Origin: a virus
Direction: 5' to 3' (one strand)
Length of the DNA: 27,360 nt
IMG/VR virus record: IMGVR_UViG_3300027971_000184
Span: 1 to 27,360 of that record
This document shows positions 1-6,858 of the stretch, one piece after another; the first letter of the stretch is position 1; each line of letters begins with the position of its first letter. A model generated the notes under the pieces. The model was not told where the DNA came from and ran no database searches. It saw only the letters and a program-made list of their open reading frames with translations. The position numbers were made by a program, and so were the translations under genes.

Positions 1-292
1 CATATGGAAGTTTTAATGCTGGACCACCACCGACAGCATCATCTGCTGTTGCAAGTGTGCGTCCAGGCAATTCAGCCTTTTCGCACCTAAAACTAAAAGT
101 ATCTTTAATGTCCGGTAAAGAACCAGATAGTCCTCCCGTAACTTTAGTATATCCAACTAGTGTTGCGTTGAAAAGATTAGGACGAACTAAATTTCCAATA
201 CCAGCCCTAAATTTTGAAAGACTGAAAGATGCGCCGTTCTCCATTTTTTTTGCCCTTATTGTAACTGTATCTAATTTTAATTGCGTTGCCAT
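1..292 (-). CDS. gp19: Tail tube protein, gp19-like (partial, C-terminus beyond left edge)
   Basis: The first 97 codons of a gp19-type tail tube subunit, which polymerises into the hollow tube inside the contractile sheath and conducts DNA. The reading frame starts at ATG 292, directly after the TAA of the preceding gene, with an AGGAAG ribosome binding site about 8 bases upstream (inside that gene). Visible hallmarks are a SLSKFRAGIGNLVRPNLF segment near residues 24-41 and CEKAELPGRTLATADDA near residues 73-89, followed by a glycine-proline stretch and KLPY. This LPGRT-type motif is characteristic of T4 gp19 relatives. The T4 protein is 163 aa, so roughly 40% is missing off the left edge. 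The gene is the last visible one of a leftward group with gp4. An internal Met at codon 17 is a less likely start because it has a poorer ribosome binding site. Confidence 0.9.
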   Translation of the reverse strand, partial: MATQLKLDTVTIRAKKMENGASFSLSKFRAGIGNLVRPNLFNATLVGYTKVTGGLSGSLPDIKDTFSFRCEKAELPGRTLATADDAVGGGPALKLPY

Positions 293-895
293 TTATGATC
301 TTCCTACTTTTTTACGAGATTCTTCCCAAACACGTCCTGTGTCTGCTTTTCTAAATGATTCAGTCGGTAAGAACAAAGCGATATCCCATTCGTTTACTTG
401 TATTTCTAAAAACTTAGAACGAACATGCTCCCTTAAGTATTTTTTAAGAGTTGGCTTGAAGTATCGATACTTAGCCGCAGATTGTAAAATCTCATATGAT
501 ATTCTAATTCTTGTCGTATCATCATAGTTTTTGTTTGTCAATGTCGAATACAATCCATCCATTAACTTTGCTCTCAATACTGGAGGCAAATAGTGAAAGT
601 TGATCCCTAAGAATCCATCACTCTCAAACTTAACAGGAAATATCAATGGAAAGGTGTCGTAATACGGCAACTCTTTTTTCCATTTAGGATCGTACTTAAA
701 TGCGTACATGTATCCAAATTCCATGCCGTCAGTTTTTCTAGCACTATCTGTTCTTTTCTCAAATGTGCTAGGAGTTATGTTTGACATTAACTTTCCTGCG
801 GCATCTCTATACCAAGTTCTCGCCGCCTTGCTTTTAGCAGGCACGATTCCCTTAGAAACGCCTTGTTGTAATATGTTATCGAATATTGTAGCCAT
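293..895 (-). CDS. Conserved T4-like phage protein of unknown function, 200 aa
   Basis: A 200-aa protein between gp4 and the tail tube. Residues 1-45 are basic and probably helical. The core holds the runs YMYAFKYDPKWKKELPYYDT, FPLIFPVKF and GINFHYLPP (about residues 62-105), and the C-terminal part is rich in Lys/Arg and aromatic residues, ending in a VNEWDIALFLPTESFRKA segment. I recognise this YYDTFPL...NFHYLPP pattern as recurring in marine T4-like phages, but I cannot tie it to a named T4 protein. Position next to gp4 would fit a head-completion or DNA-end-binding role such as gp2, which neighbours gp4 in T4; that is inference only. The start ATG lies 8 bases after the gp4 stop, with only a weak GAGA ribosome binding site, which suggests coupling to gp4 translation. 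The stop is flush with the tail tube start. No signal peptide or membrane segment is seen. Confidence 0.72.
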   Translation of the reverse strand: MATIFDNILQQGVSKGIVPAKSKAARTWYRDAAGKLMSNITPSTFEKRTDSARKTDGMEFGYMYAFKYDPKWKKELPYYDTFPLIFPVKFESDGFLGINFHYLPPVLRAKLMDGLYSTLTNKNYDDTTRIRISYEILQSAAKYRYFKPTLKKYLREHVRSKFLEIQVNEWDIALFLPTESFRKADTGRVWEESRKKVGRS

Positions 896-902
896 GTTCT
901 AT

Positions 903-1346
903 TTATCTCAAATCTTTGTCAGTAATGATTTTAAATTCCCATTTTCTGTCTTTTGCATACTCTGTAGCCGCTTTCCATTTTGCTTGATTGACACCCCATG
1001 TTGCGACTTCATTTAAAAATCGTCTTGTTGGTTTACCAGTCGGCGTGTCTTTTCGTTTTGGAGGTTGTGTTTGTATTGCAGGTTTAATCTCAATTAAAAC
1101 TGTTTTAATTTCACCATTGCGATCTTTGTATTTCATCCAGAAGTCTACAAAATAACGATGATATCGATTGTCAAGTGGTGACACGTATGGAACTACAACT
1201 TCTTCAGAATTCCATTCTAGTATAGAAGAATTTTCATCACAATAAACCATAAAACGTCTTTCTAATAGACTACGATAGATTATATTTGTTGGATCACCTT
1301 TGTACTTTTTATAGTTTTTAGGCTTAAATTTACCTTTGTATGACAT
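903..1346 (-). CDS. gp4: Head completion protein gp4 (nuclease-like fold)
   Basis: A 147-aa homologue of T4 gp4 (150 aa), needed to finish DNA-filled heads before tail joining. The N-terminus (GKFKPKNYKKYKGDP, residues 5-19) and IIYRSLLERRF match the T4 protein in pattern. The later NSSILEWNSEEVVVPYVSP and YHRYFVDFWMKY segments and the C-terminal KWKAATEYAKDRKWEFKIIT also fit. The arrangement Glu29, Asp68 and Glu86-Ile-Lys88 (IEIKP) looks like a TnsA/restriction-endonuclease type PD-(D/E)xK active site, consistent with a nuclease that trims packaged DNA ends. The start is fixed by alignment to T4 gp4. No Shine-Dalgarno sequence precedes it, and a TATAAACT element ends only 4 bases upstream, so a very short or leaderless transcript is possible. 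The gene is divergent from gp48. Confidence 0.9.
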   Translation of the reverse strand: MSYKGKFKPKNYKKYKGDPTNIIYRSLLERRFMVYCDENSSILEWNSEEVVVPYVSPLDNRYHRYFVDFWMKYKDRNGEIKTVLIEIKPAIQTQPPKRKDTPTGKPTRRFLNEVATWGVNQAKWKAATEYAKDRKWEFKIITDKDLR

Positions 1347-1351
1347 AAATA
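1344..1351 (+). promoter_or_regulatory. Candidate late promoter element CATAAATA for the gp48 operon
   Basis: CATAAATA differs by one base from the T4 late promoter core TATAAATA. It ends 25 bases before the gp48 start, leaving room for a leader carrying AGGAG at 1367-1371. It overlaps the start codon of divergent gp4, whose ATG is the complement of CAT at 1344-1346. Position supports promoter function, but the first-base mismatch lowers confidence. Confidence 0.5.
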
Positions 1352-1376
1352 GTTTATAATTTCAATAGGAGTAGTA

Positions 1377-2468
1377 ATGGCAACAGAAGATGCTATATTT
1401 GGCATTCCAACAGGAGACGCATATTATCCGTCTGCTGGTACTATAGTTTTTGGTGCCGAATATGGAAACCAAGATTTCGTTGTGCCTATGGCTAAATTTA
1501 CATTTTATGACGCTAAAGGCGTCACTATGTCAGGATTCAACGCACCAACTATTTATGTGCGACTTGGAGGCACATTCAATTCTTCTTTGCTTAATGGTTG
1601 GCAAGAAGCACAAGGTATTATGGGTAACCCAACTGGCCCGAGTATATTTGAAGATAAATTAGGGGAAACACTAGGTAAATTAGGTTCTTCATGGATCGAA
1701 GGTTTGCAGAAACAAATTGTGCAAGGTGTTGCTGGTGCGACAGGATATGTTGCAAGTGCTGGACAATCAGGTAAACCTCAGATTGAATTCTTGCAAAGAA
1801 TTATGTTGAACAATTTTCAACAATTGATTTATCAAGGTCCATCATTTAGAAGATTTCAGTTGCCGTTTAATATGAAACCACACGATCAAACTGAAGCAGA
1901 AAATATGTTGTCAATTATTTCATCATTCAGAGTTGCATCATCACCTAGAACAGGATCGGAAGCAACTATTAGTGATGTAATTGATACATTTGGTCGACAT
2001 AATACTGATGGTGAATTAGAAAGAAGTGGAAATGAATCACCACCTAAAGAAGATGATGAATTGTATAAAAGTGATCCAGCATTGTATCAACAAGCATTGA
2101 AAGATTATTTTAATAGACAAGCAGTTTTATCAACGGATGCTGAAGGTGCGATTGATCAAATTGTTAAAAATAGTGGACAAATATTCACGTTTGGTTATCC
2201 AGATATGGTCAAGTTTGAGTTAGTTCTTTACAGAAATTCTGATGGCAATTCTGAATTATCTACATTGTTCAGATCAGAGTTTTGCATGATTGAAAGCGTA
2301 TCTGTAGATTATGGCGCACAAAACAAAATGACATTCTTTGACGGCAAAGGAAATAATACTCAATATTTCCCAACAGATGTTAACTTAACAATTTCATTAA
2401 GAGAATCTGTTCTTATTACTGCACCTAAGGCTACACAACAATACTTAAGCGGAACGGTATTACTATAA
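1377..2468 (+). CDS. gp48: Baseplate tail tube cap, gp48-like
   Basis: A 363-aa protein, essentially the length of T4 gp48 (364 aa), which sits on the baseplate hub and helps start tail tube polymerisation. The N-terminus carries AYYPSAGTIVFGAEYG and VVPMAKFTFYDAKG. The middle has QLIYQGPSFRRFQLPFNMKP (about residues 151-170) followed by AENMLSIISSFR. The C-terminal third has FGYPDMVKFELVLYRN, then CMIESVSVDYGAQNKMTFF and LTISLRESVLI. The GPxFRxF...F.P.s..EA....II..FR and GYPDMVKF...IE.V.VDY arrangement is the tube-cap/tube-initiator signature shared with gp54 and gp19 folds. A charged, Gly/Ser-poor insertion around residues 210-255 looks like a surface loop. A good AGGAG site 5 bases before the ATG decides the start. 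The TAA overlaps the next ATG by one base. Confidence 0.88.
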   Translation: MATEDAIFGIPTGDAYYPSAGTIVFGAEYGNQDFVVPMAKFTFYDAKGVTMSGFNAPTIYVRLGGTFNSSLLNGWQEAQGIMGNPTGPSIFEDKLGETLGKLGSSWIEGLQKQIVQGVAGATGYVASAGQSGKPQIEFLQRIMLNNFQQLIYQGPSFRRFQLPFNMKPHDQTEAENMLSIISSFRVASSPRTGSEATISDVIDTFGRHNTDGELERSGNESPPKEDDELYKSDPALYQQALKDYFNRQAVLSTDAEGAIDQIVKNSGQIFTFGYPDMVKFELVLYRNSDGNSELSTLFRSEFCMIESVSVDYGAQNKMTFFDGKGNNTQYFPTDVNLTISLRESVLITAPKATQQYLSGTVLL

Positions 2469-2998
2469 TGAGCATATTTACTCTATACCCAAAAGTATCA
2501 TACAAGGTAAACGAATACGATTATCTTAGAGCAATTGACATAACACAGTCTGCTAAAATTAAAAGTTTTTTAAAAGACTATCGTGGTATCTCTTACAATC
2601 CTTATACTGTTAAGGATGGAGAGAAACCAGACTATGTTGCGTATAAATTTTATGGCGACTCAAATTTAGATTGGGTTGTTTTGTTATCAAATGACATTTA
2701 TAACATTTATGAAGAGTGGCCTAAGAATAGTTCAGAGTTGCAAGAATATTTAATTCAAAAGTACGGCAGTCTTGGATATACATTAAACACAGTTAAATAT
2801 TACTATGACACCGACAAAAATATTATCGATCTAACATCATATCAAAATTTGAGCGTTTCTGCGAGAAGTTCTGAAACTGTATATGAATATGAATTGAGAT
2901 TGAATACAAATAAATCAAGAATTAAACTTGTCAGACCAAATCTTATTGGTTCGTTACAGACAGAATTAAAATCTTTATTGTATAAACCAGTAAAATAA
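2468..2998 (+). CDS. gp53: Baseplate wedge protein gp53
   Basis: A 176-aa homologue of T4 gp53 (196 aa), a LysM-like wedge subunit that clamps neighbouring wedges around the hub. Diagnostic stretches are DYLRAIDITQSAKIKSFLKD (residues 18-37), PYTVKDGEKPDYVAYKFYGD and LDWVVLLSNDIYNIYEEWP. The D.V..k.Yg...l.WvvLl.N.i....eWP pattern is the core of the family. The C-terminus YEYELRLNTNKSRIKLVRP is also typical. Its start codon shares one base with the gp48 stop, so the two are probably translated in tandem. It precedes the hub gene by one base. Nothing is truncated beyond modest shortening at the C-terminus. Confidence 0.92.
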   Translation: MSIFTLYPKVSYKVNEYDYLRAIDITQSAKIKSFLKDYRGISYNPYTVKDGEKPDYVAYKFYGDSNLDWVVLLSNDIYNIYEEWPKNSSELQEYLIQKYGSLGYTLNTVKYYYDTDKNIIDLTSYQNLSVSARSSETVYEYELRLNTNKSRIKLVRPNLIGSLQTELKSLLYKPVK

Positions 2999-2999
2999 A

Positions 3000-4490
3000 A
3001 TGGCAATTTTAACAACAAATACTCGCAATAGACTTGAACAAAGTAGCGATGCGGCAATTGCTGGTTCTTCTAATGCTGAAATGAATAGCAATAAAGTTCA
3101 AATAAGACAAGACTCAAGTGTACCAAACGATATTGGTGGTTCATTTGAGATTAAGAAGATTGCATTGTTAATGAATAGCGGAGATGAAATTGATATCAAA
3201 GGTTATTTTTCAAATTTAATCGTAGAAGAAAGTATTTTTTCGTCAAGCATTAGCGGGCAATTGACTATTGATGATACTGCTGGAGGTTTAGAAAAGTTTG
3301 CAATTCATGGTGGTGAAACACTTATATTGAAAATGTGCAAACCAAATAGTACTGATATCATCATATGGAGAGAAGACTTAATTGTACATAAGATTTCGAA
3401 GAGTCCGGTCTCGCCATTGAATTTGATGAGTAAGTTTGATATATTTTTCACATCAAAATCAAATGTCAACTCACTAAAGAAAAACTTATTCAAGAGTTAT
3501 AAGAACACAACAATCTGGGAAGTAGTCAACTCAATCTATAAAGAAATGAGTGTAAATGATATCATTGCAGAAGATCCAAAAATAACTTTAACAAGTCCGT
3601 TTATCAGCACTGGTGTGCCTCCACATAGAGCAATTGACTATCTTGCACAACGATCATGCAGTAAAGATAAGTACTTTGTATTTTTTGAAAGATTTGTTCC
3701 AGTTTTTGGTAACTATGCTGATGGTAAACCATTTACAACTACCCATTACTTTGGTAGTGTGGAGAAATTATTAAAAGATGCTCAGAATGTTCCACCTAAA
3801 ACTATTGTGTTCGCACCAAAAATCACCGCAATGTTTGAGGGTGCTACAATTCGTGCATCTAGATATGAAAGATTAGAAAACTTTAATCATATGAATGGTA
3901 TGATGTTAGGATTTTACAATAGCACAATATCGTCAATCAATCCTATCAAGAGAAGTTATAAAGTTCAAAAATTAAGTTATACTGATGATACGACTGAAAC
4001 AAAAGATTTCTATTCAAATAAACTTTTCAATAGTTTAAATATTTTCAATACATACGATGATAAAAAGAATGAAACACCAGGTCGAAAAATGATTCTATCA
4101 AGTATTAATGAATCTGTCAATAGAGATTCTTGGTTGAGTAATCACATCTATGGGCAACTATCAAAAAGCATGTTTAAGATTTCAGTAGACATTCAAGGTG
4201 GTACAAATACAATCGGCATCGGCAATGTAGTCAATTTTGCAACACCAAGTCAGATTTCTGTAATGTTGAATCCTCAGTCAGCATTTCCGGAACTTGATCC
4301 AATTTACTCTGGTAGATATCTTGTGACTACAGTTATACATGCAATGTCATCAAGTCAATATATAAAAACAATGCATTTGAGTAGAGGATCATCACCATTA
4401 AATTTTGATAAGCACACGGAGTACGATGCAACATTCGAAGACATTAAAGCGGACATTAGAACCGCACTAGGAAATAGAAGGACAAAATGA
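3000..4490 (+). CDS. Baseplate central hub protein (gp27/gpD-like)
   Basis: A 496-aa protein whose position between gp53 and the gp5 spike, and whose layout, fit the central hub ring that holds the spike. Residues 50-110 form a first barrel (ALLMNSGDEIDIKGYFSNLI, then ISGQLTIDD). Residues 140-215 have the helical VNSLKKNLFKSYKNTTIWEV part and the PPHRAIDYLAQRSCSKDKYF motif with a following FFERF. The last third has VDIQGGTNTIGIGNVVNFATP and DPIYSGRYLVTTVIHAMSS. An iD.l..r......y.FFer segment, then a late barrel of the form v.g.t..i.iGnvV.F and D...SGrYLvt.v.H, is the common hub fold (T4 gp27, Mu gp44, P2 gpD). It is about 100 aa longer than T4 gp27. Its TGA overlaps the following start (ATGA). 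Confidence 0.82.
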   Translation: MAILTTNTRNRLEQSSDAAIAGSSNAEMNSNKVQIRQDSSVPNDIGGSFEIKKIALLMNSGDEIDIKGYFSNLIVEESIFSSSISGQLTIDDTAGGLEKFAIHGGETLILKMCKPNSTDIIIWREDLIVHKISKSPVSPLNLMSKFDIFFTSKSNVNSLKKNLFKSYKNTTIWEVVNSIYKEMSVNDIIAEDPKITLTSPFISTGVPPHRAIDYLAQRSCSKDKYFVFFERFVPVFGNYADGKPFTTTHYFGSVEKLLKDAQNVPPKTIVFAPKITAMFEGATIRASRYERLENFNHMNGMMLGFYNSTISSINPIKRSYKVQKLSYTDDTTETKDFYSNKLFNSLNIFNTYDDKKNETPGRKMILSSINESVNRDSWLSNHIYGQLSKSMFKISVDIQGGTNTIGIGNVVNFATPSQISVMLNPQSAFPELDPIYSGRYLVTTVIHAMSSSQYIKTMHLSRGSSPLNFDKHTEYDATFEDIKADIRTALGNRRTK

Positions 4491-5437
4491 AACTTTCATT
4501 TACAGAATACTTAGATTTAAAAGACTACAAAGCACATCAACTTGTAGAGAAACAAATTCTATACAACAAAGGCGCACGTTATGGACAAATTGTTTTTCTT
4601 GCTGGTGGTGCTGGTTCTGGCAAAGGGTTTGCTATTCAACACTTTATGCAAGGGTCCGAATTCAAAATACGTGACGTTGACGAATTGAAAATTGCATTTC
4701 AAAAACTAGACGCAATTGAAAAATTCACAACTAAAGATTTGCTTGACAAGTATGGAGATAAAATTTCAACAAAGGATCAAGAACTCATTCAAAGAGAGAT
4801 GATAGGCAAGAATCTTAGAATGGGTGATTTGAATTTAAGAACTCCGACACACGTATACATGTTGCACGTTCTTGTACGTGCTACTGGCGCAAAAGACAAA
4901 ACATTAGACTTAATGCTTGCTGGCGCTGAAAAAGGTCAATTACCAAATCTTATTTTTGACAGCACATTCAAAGAAGTTGAAGACATGACAAATGTTTTGC
5001 CAAAACTCTTTAAAGCAGGATACGAACCAAAGAATATTCACGTATCTTGGGTTCTAACTAATTATCAAATTGCAATAAAGAACAATAAGTCGAGAGCAAG
5101 AGTTGTGCCTGAAGATATTCTTTTAGCGACACACAAAGGGGCTGCCGAGACTGTTTACAATCTAGTGACAACTGCAATGCCACCATCTGTTCAAGGCGGA
5201 ATTTATGTCATTCTAAATAATCCAGAGAATACAGTTTTCATTGTTGATCCTAGAACAAACAAACCATATAGAGATAAAAAAGGAAATCCTGTAATCAAAG
5301 ACTTTAAGTATCTTACACTTAAAGAACCAGGAAAACCTGCAAAAACAGAACTTGATGTAAAGAAACAATTGCTCACATGGATACGTGATAATGTACCACC
5401 AGGCGCTGTTGATACATCAGAATTAGACAAGTTATGA
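4487..5437 (+). CDS. P-loop kinase-like ATPase (zeta-toxin/nucleotide-kinase type) inside the hub operon
   Basis: A 316-aa protein with a clear Walker A motif, FLAGGAGSGKGFA, at residues 37-49. An RDVDELK segment follows near 62-68, where P-loop kinases often place a substrate-contacting acid. IFDSTFKEVEDM near 162-173 and a basic NNKSRARVVPEDILLATHKG stretch near 200-219 resemble the lid and substrate loop of zeta-toxin or polynucleotide-kinase-like proteins. The substrate cannot be told from sequence. The C-terminal part (VFIVDPRTNKPYRDKKGNP) is predicted beta. The N-terminus MKLSFTEYLDL is reminiscent of the capsid-targeting peptide of T4 internal proteins (MKTYQEFIAE), and L19-V20-E21 would suit gp21 protease; this is speculation. 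It overlaps both neighbours by ATGA, so it is firmly built into the hub operon. It is not one of the essential T4 baseplate parts. Confidence 0.8.
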   Translation: MKLSFTEYLDLKDYKAHQLVEKQILYNKGARYGQIVFLAGGAGSGKGFAIQHFMQGSEFKIRDVDELKIAFQKLDAIEKFTTKDLLDKYGDKISTKDQELIQREMIGKNLRMGDLNLRTPTHVYMLHVLVRATGAKDKTLDLMLAGAEKGQLPNLIFDSTFKEVEDMTNVLPKLFKAGYEPKNIHVSWVLTNYQIAIKNNKSRARVVPEDILLATHKGAAETVYNLVTTAMPPSVQGGIYVILNNPENTVFIVDPRTNKPYRDKKGNPVIKDFKYLTLKEPGKPAKTELDVKKQLLTWIRDNVPPGAVDTSELDKL

Positions 5438-5667
5438 AACGATTTAAAGATTACGTTAAAGGAACTACTCTATCAAAAGAAGAGTGGGAAGAAGAAGTTT
5501 ACGGTCCAGAACTTGTTGAAGTATTAAAACAAGTAGATGGTAAGTGGGCTTTAGTTTCTAAGAAGACTGGAAAGCCTCTGAGATATTACAAAGGCGAAGG
5601 TAAGCCATCAGACGAATGGGTTGCAAGTCAAGAAAGACAAATACAATATTTTAAGCACTTGGGTTAA
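5434..5667 (+). CDS. Small conserved phage protein, 77 aa
   Basis: A 77-residue charged protein beginning MKRFKDYVKGTTLSKEEW. Its core, WALVSKKTGKPLRYYKGEGK followed by PSDEWVASQERQIQYFKHLG, forms a compact motif that I recognise at the C-terminal ends of small marine phage proteins. It has no function I can name. The N-terminal amphipathic MKRFKDYV resembles that of its upstream neighbour. It overlaps the kinase-like gene by ATGA and abuts gp5 with no spacer, so it is very probably translated and co-regulated with both. It could be a partner of the kinase-like protein or an independent virion component. Confidence 0.72.
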   Translation: MKRFKDYVKGTTLSKEEWEEEVYGPELVEVLKQVDGKWALVSKKTGKPLRYYKGEGKPSDEWVASQERQIQYFKHLG

Positions 5668-6591
5668 ATGAGAAATTTTTTAGGACATGATGGTTTTATT
5701 TGGTGGGTTGGAATTGTTGAAGACATTCAAGACCCACTCAATCTCGGTAGATGCAAAGTCAGATGTTTTGGATATCATCCAGAAAAAAGCACAGATTTAG
5801 TTCCTACTGAAGATTTGCCTTGGGCGACTTCAATTCATCCAACAAATACTTCAAACTTATATGCAAGTCTGAAGTTGGGTGATTGGGTTTTTGGATTCTT
5901 CTTAGATGCATTGTCTGCACAAGAACCAGCAATTTTAGGATACTTTCCTACTGTACCGGATACAACAGAAAAGTATTTTAGCGATGAACTCACTACTACA
6001 CGTAATTTCAATAGAGTTAATACTGCAAACAATTCTGCAAATACAGTTTGTTGGGAGATTGGCAATAACATAGTTGAAATTGTTAAGCAATCTTTAACTG
6101 AAGCAAATGGACACATATTAATTCAGCACAAAACTGGTGCAAAAGTTAATATTGATTCTGATGGAAAAATTTCAATTTATTCGCCAACAAATGATATTTC
6201 AATTGAAGCGCCAAATGGTGATATCAATTTAAATGCAAAAAACATTAATTTAAATGCAACAGAAACGGTAAGTGTCATATCAACTTTAGCGACAAGCATT
6301 GTTGCTGGTGGACTTGCTTCTATTACTGCTGGTGGTGCATTCACAGCAACCGCTGGATTATATGCAAGTGTCAAAGCACTTGCTGGCGCATTAAATTTAC
6401 AGTCATCATCTGGAACGGTAATTACCGCACCTTCGGTTAATGTAACTGGATTGTTAAATGTTGCTGGTGCAATAACAGGTGCAGTTTCCGTAACTGCTCC
6501 GATTATAACTACGGGAACGGTAGGCTTAGGCACTCACGTTCACACAGGAGTTCAAACTGGACTTGGAAGTACTGCTGTTGGTACAGGATAA
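5668..6591 (+). CDS. gp5: Baseplate spike protein gp5-like, without lysozyme domain
   Basis: A 307-aa trimeric spike candidate that plugs the hub and punctures the outer membrane. Residues 10-95 form the OB-fold: WWVGIVEDIQDPLNLGRCKV, later LPWATSIHPT, LGDWVFGFFLD and EPAILGYFP. Residues 130-200 (GNNIVEIVKQ, GAKVNIDSDGKISI, NDISIEAPNGDINLNAKNIN) are short repeating strands of the C-terminal triple-stranded beta-helix, continuing through an Ala/Gly/Thr-rich part. The T4 lysozyme domain that normally separates these parts is absent, as in marine T4-like phages. Near the end, GTHVHTG places His290-x-His292 where P2 gpV-type spikes bind an apical metal ion. The start follows directly on the preceding TAA without a strong ribosome binding site. 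A spacer of 69 bases follows. Confidence 0.88.
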   Translation: MRNFLGHDGFIWWVGIVEDIQDPLNLGRCKVRCFGYHPEKSTDLVPTEDLPWATSIHPTNTSNLYASLKLGDWVFGFFLDALSAQEPAILGYFPTVPDTTEKYFSDELTTTRNFNRVNTANNSANTVCWEIGNNIVEIVKQSLTEANGHILIQHKTGAKVNIDSDGKISIYSPTNDISIEAPNGDINLNAKNINLNATETVSVISTLATSIVAGGLASITAGGAFTATAGLYASVKALAGALNLQSSSGTVITAPSVNVTGLLNVAGAITGAVSVTAPIITTGTVGLGTHVHTGVQTGLGSTAVGTG

Positions 6592-6621
6592 TATTCAAAG
6601 GCTACACAGTCAGTATAACAC

Positions 6622-6649
6622 TTGTCAATTATTATGTCAACACTATAAA
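6622..6649 (+). promoter_or_regulatory. Candidate sigma70-type promoter before the 58-aa histone-like gene
   Basis: TTGTCA (6622-6627) and TATAAA (6644-6649) are separated by 16 bases. Each box matches five of six consensus positions. The pair lies in the 69-base gap between gp5 and the small basic gene at 6661. If used, initiation would fall very near the AAGGAT ribosome binding site, leaving a leader of only a few bases. In AT-rich DNA such matches arise by chance, so confidence is low. Confidence 0.3.
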
Positions 6650-6660
6650 GGATCATTACC

Positions 6661-6837
6661 ATGACAAATCACGAAAACTTATCATCATTGTTTGAAACAT
6701 ATCTTTCTGAGAACGAAAAGTTTGAAGACAAAGGAAACAAAGCCGCAGGAACAAGAGCAAGAAAAGCATTAGCAGAGTTAACTAAGGCAGCCAAAGAGCG
6801 AAGAAAAGAAATTCAAGACGCTAAGACTGCCGAATAA
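6661..6837 (+). CDS. Small basic histone H1-like (Hc1-like) protein, 58 aa
   Basis: A 58-aa reading frame with an AAGGAT ribosome binding site 8 bases before the ATG. The first 20 residues are acidic and polar (LSSLFETYLSENEKF). The rest, EDKGNKAAGTRARKALAELT followed by KAAKERRKEIQDAK, is a single long basic amphipathic helix. KGNKAAxxRxR...L.KxAKxxRKE is the pattern of the chlamydial histone H1-like Hc1 family N-terminal part. A DNA-binding or nucleoid-condensing role is therefore plausible but not proven; helical scaffolding is the alternative. The gene sits alone between gp5 and gp25 in a block where genes otherwise overlap. It contains GGCAGCC, one of only four GCWGC sites in the window. 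Confidence 0.7.
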   Translation: MTNHENLSSLFETYLSENEKFEDKGNKAAGTRARKALAELTKAAKERRKEIQDAKTAE

Positions 6838-6858
6838 ACAGGATAAATAAAAGAAAAA

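Noticed and set aside
57-527. Plus-strand open frame opposite the tail tube and 200-aa genes
   Set aside because: Both minus-strand proteins are recognisable and fill this stretch; the frame has no ribosome binding site.
900-907. GATAAATA on the minus strand as a promoter for the 200-aa gene
   Set aside because: It is formed by the gp4 stop codon region and ends 4 bases before the next ATG, so no leader could be made.
1355-1360. TATAAT as a sigma70 -10 box for gp48
   Set aside because: No -35 box at suitable spacing was seen; the overlapping late-type element fits better.
6177-6533. Antisense open frame inside gp5
   Set aside because: Arises from repetitive Ala/Thr/Gly codons of the beta-helix; no ribosome binding site and no recognisable protein.
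5668-6591. Lysozyme domain in gp5
   Set aside because: The OB-fold passes almost directly to the beta-helix; there is no space or motif for a muramidase domain.
6842-6849. GATAAATA as a late promoter for gp25
   Set aside because: It ends only 9 bases before the ATG, leaving almost no leader, and lacks the first T of the core.
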